DNA from: Gemmobacter denitrificans
GTDB taxonomy: Bacteria; Pseudomonadota; Alphaproteobacteria; Rhodobacterales; Rhodobacteraceae
Assembly: GCF_036964905.1 (NCBI RefSeq)
Contig: NZ_JBALHR010000016.1
Span: 11,049 to 75,048, forward strand
Direction of reading: 5' to 3'
DNA: 64,000 bases
Shown here: positions 53,635 through 61,653 of the stretch, piece by piece
Layout: each line of letters begins with the position of its first letter
Numbering within the stretch: the stretch's first letter is position 1
Program-made: the position numbers and the translations under genes
The notes under the pieces: generated by a model
What the model was told of the DNA's origin: nothing
Databases searched by the model: none
What the model saw: only the letters and a program-made list of their open reading frames with translations

Positions 53635-53654
53635 CCCTCCCCTCGCAGGGAGGG
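53635..53654. terminator. Possible convergent terminator
   Basis: CCCTCCC-CTCGCA-GGGAGGG between the kinase stop (53615) and the APC permease stop (53679). Short stem, no clear T-run. Confidence 0.4.
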
Positions 53655-53678
53655 AACCTTGTCACAGCGCAACGCGCA

Positions 53679-55118
53679 TCAGGCGTTCTGCCCCATCCGG
53701 GCAAAGGCCGCAGGATCGCGGTTGGCCAGCGCCCCCGCCATCATCCAGCCAAGCAGACCAGAGACCGGAACCAGCGCAGGCAGCGCCCAGCCCAGCCATC
53801 CGCCCGCCGTGCCGGTCAGATCACCGAAGTTCAGGAAGACATAGCCAAACAGCAGCGCCATGATGATCCCCGCCGCCCCCGGCAGTACCAGCTTGACCAG
53901 AGCCGAAGCCGGATCGGGCGTCTTGCCGAAAAAGACGATGACCGACAGGCAGGTGATCGCCAGCATGCCCAGCACGCCCATCACTGCGATCTGGGCAATC
54001 CATGCAAACAGATTGCCGATCGGATCAAGGCCCAGCAGCGCAAACAGCGCGACCACGATGATCGACAGGCCGGTCTGCAGCAGCGATCCGGCATGCGGGC
54101 TCTGATGGCGGTCATGGGTGCGCCCGAAGGCAGCAGGCAGCAGCCCTTCACGCCCGGCGACATAGGTGTAGCGCGCGATGTAGTTGTGAAAGGCCGACAG
54201 CGCGGCAAACAGGCTCGAGACCAGCAAAAGCCCCGCGATCATCGGCACCGGCCCGCCGACATATTGCCCGGCCAGTTCAAAGAAATAGCCGGTCGGATCG
54301 GGCAAGGCCCCGATGGTGTCCTGCAGCTTGCCCGCAGGTGCGGCCACCACCATCAGCCATGTGGTGAACACGAAGAACAACCCGATCAAAAGCACCGACA
54401 GATAGGTGGCGCGGGGGATGGTGCGGTCGGCATCCCGGGCCTCTTCGGCATAGATCGTGGTTGCCTCGATCCCGATGAACGACCCAAGGCAGAACAGGAT
54501 CGACGCAGTCAGCGAACCCGAAAACAGCGCGTCGGCGTCAAACAGGTTCAGCGACAGCCCTTCCGCCCCGCCCGCACCCAGAATGGCGAAATCGACCAGC
54601 AGCACGATCAGATATTCCAGCACCACCAGCACGATCAGCACCCGCGCCGACAGATCGACCTGCCGATAACCCAGCACCCCCACCAGAAGGATGGCCAGCA
54701 GGCTCCAGACCCACCAGGGTTGCACGATCCCCAGATCGGCAAAGACACCGGTGGCAATGCCCCCCAGAAGCCCCGCCAGACCGAACTGCATGCAATTGTA
54801 GGACAACAGCGCAATCATCGAAACTGCGCCCGCCGCACGCCCGCCCAATGCCCGGGCGGCATAGGCATAGAAGGCACCCGCATTCTTCACATGGCGTGAC
54901 ATGGCCACATATCCTGCGGCGAAAGCCAGCATGATGAGCGTCATGAACAGAAATGTCGCGGGCACGCCCGCGCCATTGCCGATCAGCATGGCAATGGGCA
55001 CTGCCCCCGCCACACCGGTCAGCGGGGCCGCCGCCGAGACGACCATGAAGGTCACCGCGATCAGGCCCAGTGAATTGCGGCGCAACTGGTTTTGCGCCGA
55101 AGATGTCGGATTGGTCAC
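53679..55118 (-). CDS. APC family amino acid/amine permease
   Basis: 479 residues from the GTG at 55118 (GGGAGA upstream). About 12 hydrophobic helices; the APC signature region is MVVSAAAPLTGVAGAVPIAM, SFIGIEATTIYAEEARDADRTIPRA, and YVAGREGLLPAAFGRTH. It imports a cationic or neutral amine or amino acid by proton symport. Last gene of the NicX-like operon, 104 nt after the flavin reductase gene. The longer frame to 55358 overlaps that gene and is not membrane-like. Substrate unknown. Confidence 0.9.
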   Translation of the reverse strand: MTNPTSSAQNQLRRNSLGLIAVTFMVVSAAAPLTGVAGAVPIAMLIGNGAGVPATFLFMTLIMLAFAAGYVAMSRHVKNAGAFYAYAARALGGRAAGAVSMIALLSYNCMQFGLAGLLGGIATGVFADLGIVQPWWVWSLLAILLVGVLGYRQVDLSARVLIVLVVLEYLIVLLVDFAILGAGGAEGLSLNLFDADALFSGSLTASILFCLGSFIGIEATTIYAEEARDADRTIPRATYLSVLLIGLFFVFTTWLMVVAAPAGKLQDTIGALPDPTGYFFELAGQYVGGPVPMIAGLLLVSSLFAALSAFHNYIARYTYVAGREGLLPAAFGRTHDRHQSPHAGSLLQTGLSIIVVALFALLGLDPIGNLFAWIAQIAVMGVLGMLAITCLSVIVFFGKTPDPASALVKLVLPGAAGIIMALLFGYVFLNFGDLTGTAGGWLGWALPALVPVSGLLGWMMAGALANRDPAAFARMGQNA

Positions 55119-55222
55119 CCTGTTTCTCCCTTGTTGTCCCGTTCCGGGTCTTGTCGCCGGGCTTTTGCCGGTCGGTCTTGCCGGGGCTTGCCCCCGGATC
55201 GGCGCATGGCGCGCCGGATCGG

Positions 55223-55717
55223 TTACAGATGCACCGATTTTCGATAGGTCCGCTGGCCATAGAGCAGCGCCGCCGGATCGTCCGACAGCCGGATTGCCGT
55301 CACCTCGCCGATCAGCACATGATGGGTGCCCCACAAAAGCGCGGTCGCCAGCCGACATTCCAGCGCCGCCGTGGCTCCGGCCAGCATCGGCTGCCCCCCT
55401 TCGCCCGGTTGCCAGTCGCAGGCCGCAAAGCGCTCCGCCCGATCAGGCCCGCCACGACCGGCGAACAGATTGGCAATGGTCTGCTGGCCTTCATGCAACA
55501 GATTGGCGCAAAAGGCGCGGTGCTGCAGCATGGCTGCCGCTGCCGGACTCTGGTGATGGATGCACAAGAGCAACGACGGCAGGGCCCCATCGGCGGACAC
55601 CGAGGTGAGCGAGGACACTGTCACCCCATGCCGCCCGGCAGGCCCATCGGTGGTGGCAACCGCCACAAACGTCGCGGCCCGGCTCATTGCTTCCAGAAAA
55701 TCTGCGCGCAGGTCCAT
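55223..55717 (-). CDS. Flavin reductase domain protein
   Basis: 164 residues of the HpaC-like split-barrel FMN reductase family: FLEAMSRAATFVAVATTDG, GVTVSSLTSVSADGALPSLL and LWGTHHVLIGEVTAIRL are typical. Such enzymes supply reduced flavin to a partner monooxygenase. The only flavoprotein candidate nearby is the acyl-CoA-dehydrogenase-fold protein at 59038-60378 in the same operon. Starts 3 nt after the glutamine-synthetase-like stop. Confidence 0.88.
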   Translation of the reverse strand: MDLRADFLEAMSRAATFVAVATTDGPAGRHGVTVSSLTSVSADGALPSLLLCIHHQSPAAAAMLQHRAFCANLLHEGQQTIANLFAGRGGPDRAERFAACDWQPGEGGQPMLAGATAALECRLATALLWGTHHVLIGEVTAIRLSDDPAALLYGQRTYRKSVHL

Positions 55718-55720
55718 GGG

Positions 55721-57061
55721 TCAACCCAGATCGAAGAAGCGCTGCAATTCGACATCCGGCACCTTGCGACGGAATTCGTCATGCTGGCTTTCGCGCGTGG
55801 CGGTGAACCCATCGACGAAGCGATCCCCCAGCCAGTCCCGCGCAAAGGCCGATCCGCGCAGGCGGCTGATCGCATCGGGCATCGAACGGGCGAAATCGCG
55901 CGCCGGTTCCTGCGCATAGCCCGACCCGATCACCTCGGGGTCCGGCTCGATCTGCCCCACGATCCCGGCAATCCCGGCAGCCAAGGTGGCGGCGGTGGTC
56001 AGATAGGGATTGGTATCTGCCCCCGGCAGGCGGTTTTCCACCCGCAAGCTGCCCGGATCATGCCCGACCAGCCGGAAACAGGTGGTGCGGTTTTCATAGC
56101 CCCATGTCAGGCCGGGTGGTGCAAAGGTGCCGGGTGCAAAGCGGCGGTAGCTGTTCACCGTCGGCTGGAAGATCAGGGTCATATCCCCAATGAAGGCCTG
56201 CAGCCCGCCCAGAAACCACCGGAATGTCTGGCTGATGCCATGGCGTTGTGCGCCGTCCCAGAACACCGGAGTGCCGGATTTGTCCTTCAGGCTCATGTGC
56301 AGGTGGATCGACTGGCTGTCGGCAGCTTCGCTCCAGCGCGGCATGAAGGTGACCGATTTGCCCTGACGCAGCGCCAATGCGCGCAGAAAGTTCTTCAGCA
56401 ACACCAGTTGATCGGCAGGGTCCAGCCCGCCGCCCGCCCCGATGCAGCACTCCATGAAGCCGGCCCCGATTTCCTCGTGCATCTTCGCCAGATCGATCCG
56501 CAGCGGTTCGCAGATCGCGGCCAGGGCCTCGTACCATTCGGTCTGCATGGCCTGATAGATGATCAGATCATGGCTGGCATGCAGGGTGGCCGGTTTCAGA
56601 TCACGGTAGCCCTTCGCGCGCGCGCTTTCGGGGGTTTCGTCGAACAGGGTATATTCCAGTTCCATTCCGTATTTCGGGAAAAACCCGGCCTCGGCGGCGC
56701 GGGCCAAGACCCGGGTCAGGATCGACCGCGGGCATAGCGCGGCCGAAGCGCCGGTGAAATGCGACAGCACCAACAGATCATGCCCCGGTCTGGCCCAAGG
56801 CAAACGGCGCGCACTGGCCGGATCGAGCATCAGCGGATCATCATGGAAATCGCCCGCATCGTCATTCACGCCCGGAAGGTTGAGATGCACATCGGTCGGG
56901 TCCAACGCCAGTTGCGCGGGGGCCATTCCCATACCGGCTTTCGCGATCCCCTTCAGACTGCTGGCCGAGACCATCTGCCCGCGCAACAACCCGTTGGTAT
57001 CGGTCATCGCAACGGTGGCAAAGCGGCTGCCCGGATCGGCAAGAAAGTCGTCAAGCGTCAT
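55721..57061 (-). CDS. Glutamine synthetase family, gamma-glutamyl-amine ligase-like
   Basis: 446 residues. The beta-grasp N-terminus contains TDTNGLLRGQMV; catalytic-site motifs are YGMELEYTLFDE, QSIHLHMSLKD, FQPTVNSYRRFAPGTFAPP and ENRTTCFRLVG. The set resembles PuuA/IpuC-type ligases that join glutamate to an amine rather than to ammonia. In this operon it could glutamylate an amine substrate or product to mask it. Overlaps the TetR gene and is followed at once by the flavin reductase gene. Confidence 0.87.
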   Translation of the reverse strand: MTLDDFLADPGSRFATVAMTDTNGLLRGQMVSASSLKGIAKAGMGMAPAQLALDPTDVHLNLPGVNDDAGDFHDDPLMLDPASARRLPWARPGHDLLVLSHFTGASAALCPRSILTRVLARAAEAGFFPKYGMELEYTLFDETPESARAKGYRDLKPATLHASHDLIIYQAMQTEWYEALAAICEPLRIDLAKMHEEIGAGFMECCIGAGGGLDPADQLVLLKNFLRALALRQGKSVTFMPRWSEAADSQSIHLHMSLKDKSGTPVFWDGAQRHGISQTFRWFLGGLQAFIGDMTLIFQPTVNSYRRFAPGTFAPPGLTWGYENRTTCFRLVGHDPGSLRVENRLPGADTNPYLTTAATLAAGIAGIVGQIEPDPEVIGSGYAQEPARDFARSMPDAISRLRGSAFARDWLGDRFVDGFTATRESQHDEFRRKVPDVELQRFFDLG

Positions 57062-57737
57062 GGATCACCTGTTGGGAAGGGGCGCGTTGCAGCGCATCAA
57101 GTTGTTCAAGATCGGGCCCGGGCGTCGTGGAATAGGCCTTCAGGAACACCCGCAGCCCGTTCAGGATATAGCGGCCCAGCACCGCCCGGTCGGGCAGCGC
57201 ATCGGGCATATAAAGTGCCTGTGTCCGGGGTGCCGACAGGATCAGGCCCCACAGATCCTGCGCGGCCAGTTCGGCATCGTCGAAGGCCAGCCGCCCGGCG
57301 CGGCGCTGGCCTTCCAGATAGCGCATGATCCCGCGCAGCAGGTGATCGGGGCCGCTGGCCTGATAGGCCCGCCCGATTTCAGGAAAGCGCTGCACCTCGC
57401 CGATGATAAGCCGGGCCAGCGACAGCATTTCGGGACGCATGACCGTATCGGCATAGGCCCATGCGAAGATCAGCAGATCGGCCACCATGCCCTGATCGGA
57501 GGGATGTTCGAACACATCCAGCATCACGTCGCGCTTGCCCAGCATCATCGCCTGAAACAGCGATTCCTTGGACGGGAAATAGGAATACAGCGTGGGTTTG
57601 GTCACGCCCGCCTCGGCTGCCACTGCATCCATGGTGGTGCCGGTATAGCCCATCGCGGCAAAGACCTTCAGCGCCGCATCAAGGATCGCACGTTCGCGGT
57701 TCTGCCGGTTCTGCTGGCGGCGCGGCAGGCGGGTCAT
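57051..57737 (-). CDS. TetR family regulator within the catabolic operon
   Basis: 228 residues. The N-terminal HTH is RERAILDAALKVFAAMGYTG then TTMDAVAAEAGVTKPTLYSY. The C-terminal ligand domain is of the AefR/RutR-like TetR_C group (PEMLSLARLIIGEVQRFPEI). It overlaps both neighbours (stop within GS-like start, start within hydrolase stop), so it is autoregulated with the operon. It probably senses the pathway substrate or an intermediate. Confidence 0.92.
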   Translation of the reverse strand: MTRLPRRQQNRQNRERAILDAALKVFAAMGYTGTTMDAVAAEAGVTKPTLYSYFPSKESLFQAMMLGKRDVMLDVFEHPSDQGMVADLLIFAWAYADTVMRPEMLSLARLIIGEVQRFPEIGRAYQASGPDHLLRGIMRYLEGQRRAGRLAFDDAELAAQDLWGLILSAPRTQALYMPDALPDRAVLGRYILNGLRVFLKAYSTTPGPDLEQLDALQRAPSQQVIHDA

Positions 57738-59038
57738 GCCAGACGCTCCAGCAAATCGGTCAGATGGCGGTTATAGATTTCGGGCTGTTCCAGATTGCAG
57801 ACATGCCCGGCATCGGGGATCACCTCGAACCGGACATCGGGGCGCGGTGCCGTGTCCCAGATGCGCCCGGCAATGCCGCGAATTTCCTGCGGCGGGGCCA
57901 GCCGGTCATGGGCACCTGTCATCAGCAGGACGGGCATGGTCAGCCGCGCGAAATCGAACCGTTCCAGCGGATGGGTGAAACAGATCAGCGCATCACGATA
58001 GCTGGCGGCAGGGATCGCGGCCATGCTGTCCAGCAGGCGCTGCCGGGTCTGCTCCGAGGCTGAAGGTCCCGCCAGAACCCGGACAACCGCCGGGGCAAAG
58101 TCAGCCGGCACCTGCCCGGCATTCAACGGCACCTCGCGGCTGACCCGAAAGGCCTCGCGTTCCTCTGGTCCGGCTTCGGACATGCCGGTGCAGCCGCCCG
58201 ACAGCACCAGCCCCGCCAGCATCTGCGGGTGGCGCATCGCAAAGGATGTGGCGATCCAGCTGCCATAGGACAGGCCCACCAGCACGAGCCGCCGCGCCCC
58301 CAGCCGTTCGGCCACGCGCAGGATATCCGCGCAGTAATCATCGACGCTGGATTGCCGCGCCCCAAGCGAACTGTCGCCGTAGCCGCGCAGATCAAGGGCT
58401 GCCGCGCGCATCCGCCGCCCTGCTGCCGCCAGCTGGTCCTGCCAGTTGCTGCGCCCGCCGCCGATGCCATGCAGAAACAGGCAAAGCCGGTCGTCATCCC
58501 TGCCCGACCCTTCGGTCGGGGTTGCCACTGTCAGCGCAAGGCGCGGCAGATCGTCAAGGATCAGCGTTTCAAACTTCGGCTCGACAGGTTCGGGCGCGGG
58601 GTCTGCCACATCGCCCGGAAGCGCGGCGGTTGCCAGCGCGGCAATTCCAGCCTCAAAGACCGCCCTTGTCCCGTCGCAGATCGGCTGCAGCCGTGCGGCA
58701 GGCGCGCGCAATTGCGCAGTCCAGTGAACATGGCACCCGCCTCCTTCGGCGGCGGAAACGGTGATCCGCGCATCATAGCTTTCGCAATCCCGGATGCCCT
58801 GCACATGGGTATAGCCCAGCACGCGGTCACTGTCGGACAGATAGGTCTGCTGTTCGCGGTAAAGCGCAGGATCCCCCGCCACCGTAAAGGCGCGGATGCG
58901 TGCGCCAGCGGGGCCGCGTTCCTCGGTCATCGTGGCGATCCACGGGTGCCACGGCGCGCAGAAATCGCGCAGGATCTGCCATGCGTCTTCGGGCGGGCGG
59001 GCCAGATGGCCCAGAACCTGCACGCTGTCGCGCGGCAT
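57734..59038 (-). CDS. SRPBCC-alpha/beta hydrolase fusion (NicD-like hydrolase domain)
   Basis: 434 residues. Residues 1-150 resemble a polyketide-cyclase/SRPBCC small-molecule-binding domain (MPRDSVQVLGHLARPPEDAW, HVHWTAQLRAP). Residues 155-434 are an alpha/beta hydrolase: LHGIGGGRSNW, nucleophile Ser257 in LVGLSYGSW, Asp378 in GAHDRLA, His412 in DAGHVCNLEQ. The ATG overlaps the flavoprotein stop by 1 nt (TGATG). N-formylmaleamate deformylases (NicD) are alpha/beta hydrolases of this type and act after NicX; here a lipid- or ring-binding domain is fused in front. The exact reaction is inferred. Confidence 0.85.
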   Translation of the reverse strand: MPRDSVQVLGHLARPPEDAWQILRDFCAPWHPWIATMTEERGPAGARIRAFTVAGDPALYREQQTYLSDSDRVLGYTHVQGIRDCESYDARITVSAAEGGGCHVHWTAQLRAPAARLQPICDGTRAVFEAGIAALATAALPGDVADPAPEPVEPKFETLILDDLPRLALTVATPTEGSGRDDDRLCLFLHGIGGGRSNWQDQLAAAGRRMRAAALDLRGYGDSSLGARQSSVDDYCADILRVAERLGARRLVLVGLSYGSWIATSFAMRHPQMLAGLVLSGGCTGMSEAGPEEREAFRVSREVPLNAGQVPADFAPAVVRVLAGPSASEQTRQRLLDSMAAIPAASYRDALICFTHPLERFDFARLTMPVLLMTGAHDRLAPPQEIRGIAGRIWDTAPRPDVRFEVIPDAGHVCNLEQPEIYNRHLTDLLERLA

Positions 59039-60378
59039 CAGCGCAGCCCCCGCAAGCTGCCCGCATCGCCCCGCCACAGCGAATTGCGCGCGCCGCCTTC
59101 ATCCCCCGGCGCAGTATCCAGTTCCGACATCTCGTACAGTGCCAGAACCCCGATGTAATCCTCCATGATCTCGCTGGTATAGGGCAGCATCAGCGCGCCG
59201 CAGCGGCTGTCGCGATACATCCGTTCCAGCGGCAGGGATTTCAGCATCGATTGCCCGCCACAGGTGCGGATGGCAAGCGCGGTCAGTTCCTGCGCGCCCT
59301 CCATCACATTGTATTGCGCGGCATACATCCGCATCACCTCGGCCTTTGACGGCATGCCCTTGGCCTCGGAGAAAGCCTGCCACCACAGCGCGCGCATAGT
59401 CGCCAGCCGGGCATACATCTTGCTGACCGCCACCCGTTTGGTGGCATACATCCGGCGGTCGATCGGCGGCTGGCCCGGCACCTGCCCTTTCAAATAGGCG
59501 ATGGTGAAATCATAGGCCCCCTGCGCCACACCCATATAGGTGGGCGACAGCGTGGCCATCATATGCGGCCAGTTGGGCAGCGTCTTGCCAAAGATGCCGC
59601 GCGGCATCAGCAGATCATCCGCAGTGACAAACACATCCTTCAGGATCAGGTCGCGGCTGTTGGTGCCGCGCATCCCCAGCGGATCCCAGTCGCCCTTGAC
59701 CGTCAGGCCGGGCGTGTCCTTGTGGACCACGAAGAGCATCGTATCCTCGTGACGCGGCTCCTGACCTTCGAACACCTCGGTGCAGACAATGGTGTAGTAA
59801 TCGCAATACCCTGCAAGGCTGGCGAATTTCTTGAACCCGTTGATCTTCCATCCCCCTTCGACCGCGCGGCACTGGGTCTGGTTGGGCTTGCTGGTCCAGT
59901 TCTGCCCGCCTTCCGAAATCGGCTGGGAATAGATCGCACGTTCCCGCATCGCCCGGGTGAATTGCCGCGCCCGCAGCGGGGCAAAGGCAGCTTTCTCGTC
60001 AGGTGTCAGGTTGGGCATGTCATACATGAAGCGCGACCATGCCATGCTGGAATTGTGCATGTTGAAGGTCAGCGCCGTGGCCCCGCAATACTTCGCGATC
60101 TCGGCTCCCACCATGGCATATTCGCCCATGGAAAAGCCCCAGCCGCCGAATTCCTGCGGGATGCTCAGGCCCAGAAAGCCCGCCTCGGCCAGATCGCGGT
60201 AATTCGCTGTCGGAAACGAGGCTTCGTCATCCACCGCCTTGGCGCGGGCCGCAAAGACCGGTCCCATGGCGTTGATCTGGGCCAGGGCTGCCGCGACTTC
60301 GGGACGGACACGCGACATGTCATAATAGTCGGCGGGGCTGCTCATCGGCAAAACGCCCATTTGGGTCTGGATGGTCAT
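59038..60378 (-). CDS. Acyl-CoA-dehydrogenase-fold flavoprotein lacking the catalytic Glu (candidate monooxygenase)
   Basis: 446 residues with the ACAD fold: LAEAGFLGLSIPQEFGGWG, YSQPISEGGQNWTSKPNQTQ and LAIRTCGGQSMLKSLPLERM. At the place of the ACAD base (YEGTxEI) it reads LMLPYTSEI at residues 396-404, giving Pro399 instead of Glu. Loss of that Glu is usual in ACAD-fold flavin monooxygenases such as DszC-type enzymes. With the flavin reductase gene in the same operon, a two-component hydroxylase is the favoured reading; an atypical dehydrogenase remains possible. The ATG overlaps the NicX-like stop by 1 nt. Confidence 0.82.
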   Translation of the reverse strand: MTIQTQMGVLPMSSPADYYDMSRVRPEVAAALAQINAMGPVFAARAKAVDDEASFPTANYRDLAEAGFLGLSIPQEFGGWGFSMGEYAMVGAEIAKYCGATALTFNMHNSSMAWSRFMYDMPNLTPDEKAAFAPLRARQFTRAMRERAIYSQPISEGGQNWTSKPNQTQCRAVEGGWKINGFKKFASLAGYCDYYTIVCTEVFEGQEPRHEDTMLFVVHKDTPGLTVKGDWDPLGMRGTNSRDLILKDVFVTADDLLMPRGIFGKTLPNWPHMMATLSPTYMGVAQGAYDFTIAYLKGQVPGQPPIDRRMYATKRVAVSKMYARLATMRALWWQAFSEAKGMPSKAEVMRMYAAQYNVMEGAQELTALAIRTCGGQSMLKSLPLERMYRDSRCGALMLPYTSEIMEDYIGVLALYEMSELDTAPGDEGGARNSLWRGDAGSLRGLR

Positions 60379-61427
60379 CAGGCAAGCTCCCCTTGCAGAA
60401 CGCCGTCTTGCACCACCACGCGCCCATCAAGGGCGATGGTGCAATTGCGCATTGGCAGATCGAAATGGCCCAGCGTGTAGCGGCCGGCATATTGATTGGC
60501 CCCGGTGGACCACAAGAAAGACCCGGCGATGGCCCGGAATTCCACCGCCTGCATGTCGCGCTTGTCATACATCGCGGCGCTGACCCATCGCGCGCCGGGG
60601 TTCATGCCCCAGCCGACATGGCTCATCCCAAAGGCATTGCGGTCTTCCCAGGCCTCCAGATATTCGCGGAAATGCAGCGCATCGATCCCGTCGCCGGTGA
60701 TGGCGGTGATGAAATCCTGTTCGATGGTGATGTCGATCCGGCTGGTCAGACAGGTCTTGAAGGTCAGGTTCATGTCGCCCACCCCCATCACGATCCGCCC
60801 GTTCACGGCATTCTGGCCCGGGAAGGCCAGGCAGAGCCCGCCCGGCCAATGTGCCACCGCGCCGGGCGTGGTGCCAAAGCCCGCCGTGCCACCGCAAGGC
60901 GCACCGCGCAGATCGACCGTCAGATCGGTGCCGAGGGCCGAGGTCACCCGCATCTGTGACGCTTCGCGCAGCATCTGGATGCCCAATTGAACCTTTGGCC
61001 CCAGTTCGGGCCGGGGTTCGGTCCGTTCCAGAATTTCCGGATGTTCATTGGTGATGACCAGCAAACGGGTGCGGCCCGCACCTTCGATCTCGGGCCATTC
61101 AGGGGCATGGATCAGCCCCTCGACCGTGCAATCGAGGATCACTTCGACCTGCTTCAAAGCCTCGATCACCGCACGATTGCCCTGCAGCGCCCAGCTGGTG
61201 CCGGTGGATTTCACCGGAACCGGTGCCGTCTGGCGCGGGGTTGGCATCTGGATCAGACAGAACTCGGCGCCCAGGTCATGGGCAGCCAGCTCGCACAGTT
61301 GCACCAGAACCGGGCGCGACTGGGTTTCATGAAGAATGGCGATGGGTGTCCCCTTGCCAATCCCGTTCAACGCCAGAACCCGGCGGAAGCAGTCCAGCCA
61401 CTTCCCCTCGACGCGCTCTTGCAACAT
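60378..61427 (-). CDS. NicX-like 2,5-dihydroxypyridine 5,6-dioxygenase family protein
   Basis: 349 residues, the usual NicX length of about 350. NicX is a non-heme Fe(II) enzyme of the M29-like fold with ligands His265, His318 and Asp320. Equivalent residues appear here as His270 (GMSHVGWG) and His321-x-Asp323 (LGHFDLP), with almost the same spacing. VDLRGAPCGGTAGFG and FPGQNAVNG are further family-like stretches. It opens a hydroxylated N-heterocycle to an N-formyl product in the known case. First gene of the operon; the promoter and operator candidates lie upstream. Substrate identity is not proven. Confidence 0.82.
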   Translation of the reverse strand: MLQERVEGKWLDCFRRVLALNGIGKGTPIAILHETQSRPVLVQLCELAAHDLGAEFCLIQMPTPRQTAPVPVKSTGTSWALQGNRAVIEALKQVEVILDCTVEGLIHAPEWPEIEGAGRTRLLVITNEHPEILERTEPRPELGPKVQLGIQMLREASQMRVTSALGTDLTVDLRGAPCGGTAGFGTTPGAVAHWPGGLCLAFPGQNAVNGRIVMGVGDMNLTFKTCLTSRIDITIEQDFITAITGDGIDALHFREYLEAWEDRNAFGMSHVGWGMNPGARWVSAAMYDKRDMQAVEFRAIAGSFLWSTGANQYAGRYTLGHFDLPMRNCTIALDGRVVVQDGVLQGELA

Positions 61428-61469
61428 CGGCTTCTCCCTGTCTGCCCGGTTTCAGATCGGTGCAATTTC

Positions 61470-61485
61470 TTAACTCTTGGGTTAA
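61470..61485. promoter_or_regulatory. Inverted repeat near the start of the NicX-like operon transcript
   Basis: TTAAC-N6-GTTAA, overlapping the predicted -10 region of the leftward promoter. A candidate site for the TetR or GntR regulator. Confidence 0.4.
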
Positions 61486-61513
61486 TGTTTTGCGATGCGC
61501 CCGTGTCTGTCAA
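61484..61513 (-). promoter_or_regulatory. Candidate sigma-70 promoter of the NicX-like operon
   Basis: Perfect -35 TTGACA at 61513-61508, 18-nt spacer, -10 AACATT at 61489-61484 (weak). It is flanked by the two inverted repeats and lies 57-86 nt upstream of the first start codon. Confidence 0.5.
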
Positions 61514-61517
61514 CAGA

Positions 61518-61529
61518 ATTTTCGAAAAT
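61518..61529. promoter_or_regulatory. Perfect 12-bp palindrome, candidate GntR or TetR operator
   Basis: ATTTTCGAAAAT, AT-rich, immediately upstream of the TTGACA box and 124 nt before the GntR start codon. Position suits a site controlling both divergent units. Confidence 0.55.
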
Positions 61530-61653
61530 AACAAATCTTACGACTATTGCTGCAAATTCAATCGCTTCAGGCGCAAAGCGTGCAGTGCAGGATTTTCGCA
61601 AGCCGAATTGCGCCCCTCTGCACCACCTGCGATACTGGCCGCAGGAGGCCCCG

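Noticed and set aside
60378..61427. M29 aminopeptidase as the identity of the first gene of the operon
   Set aside because: Length, the His/His-x-Asp spacing and operon partners fit NicX-type dioxygenases better, though the folds are related and this is not excluded.
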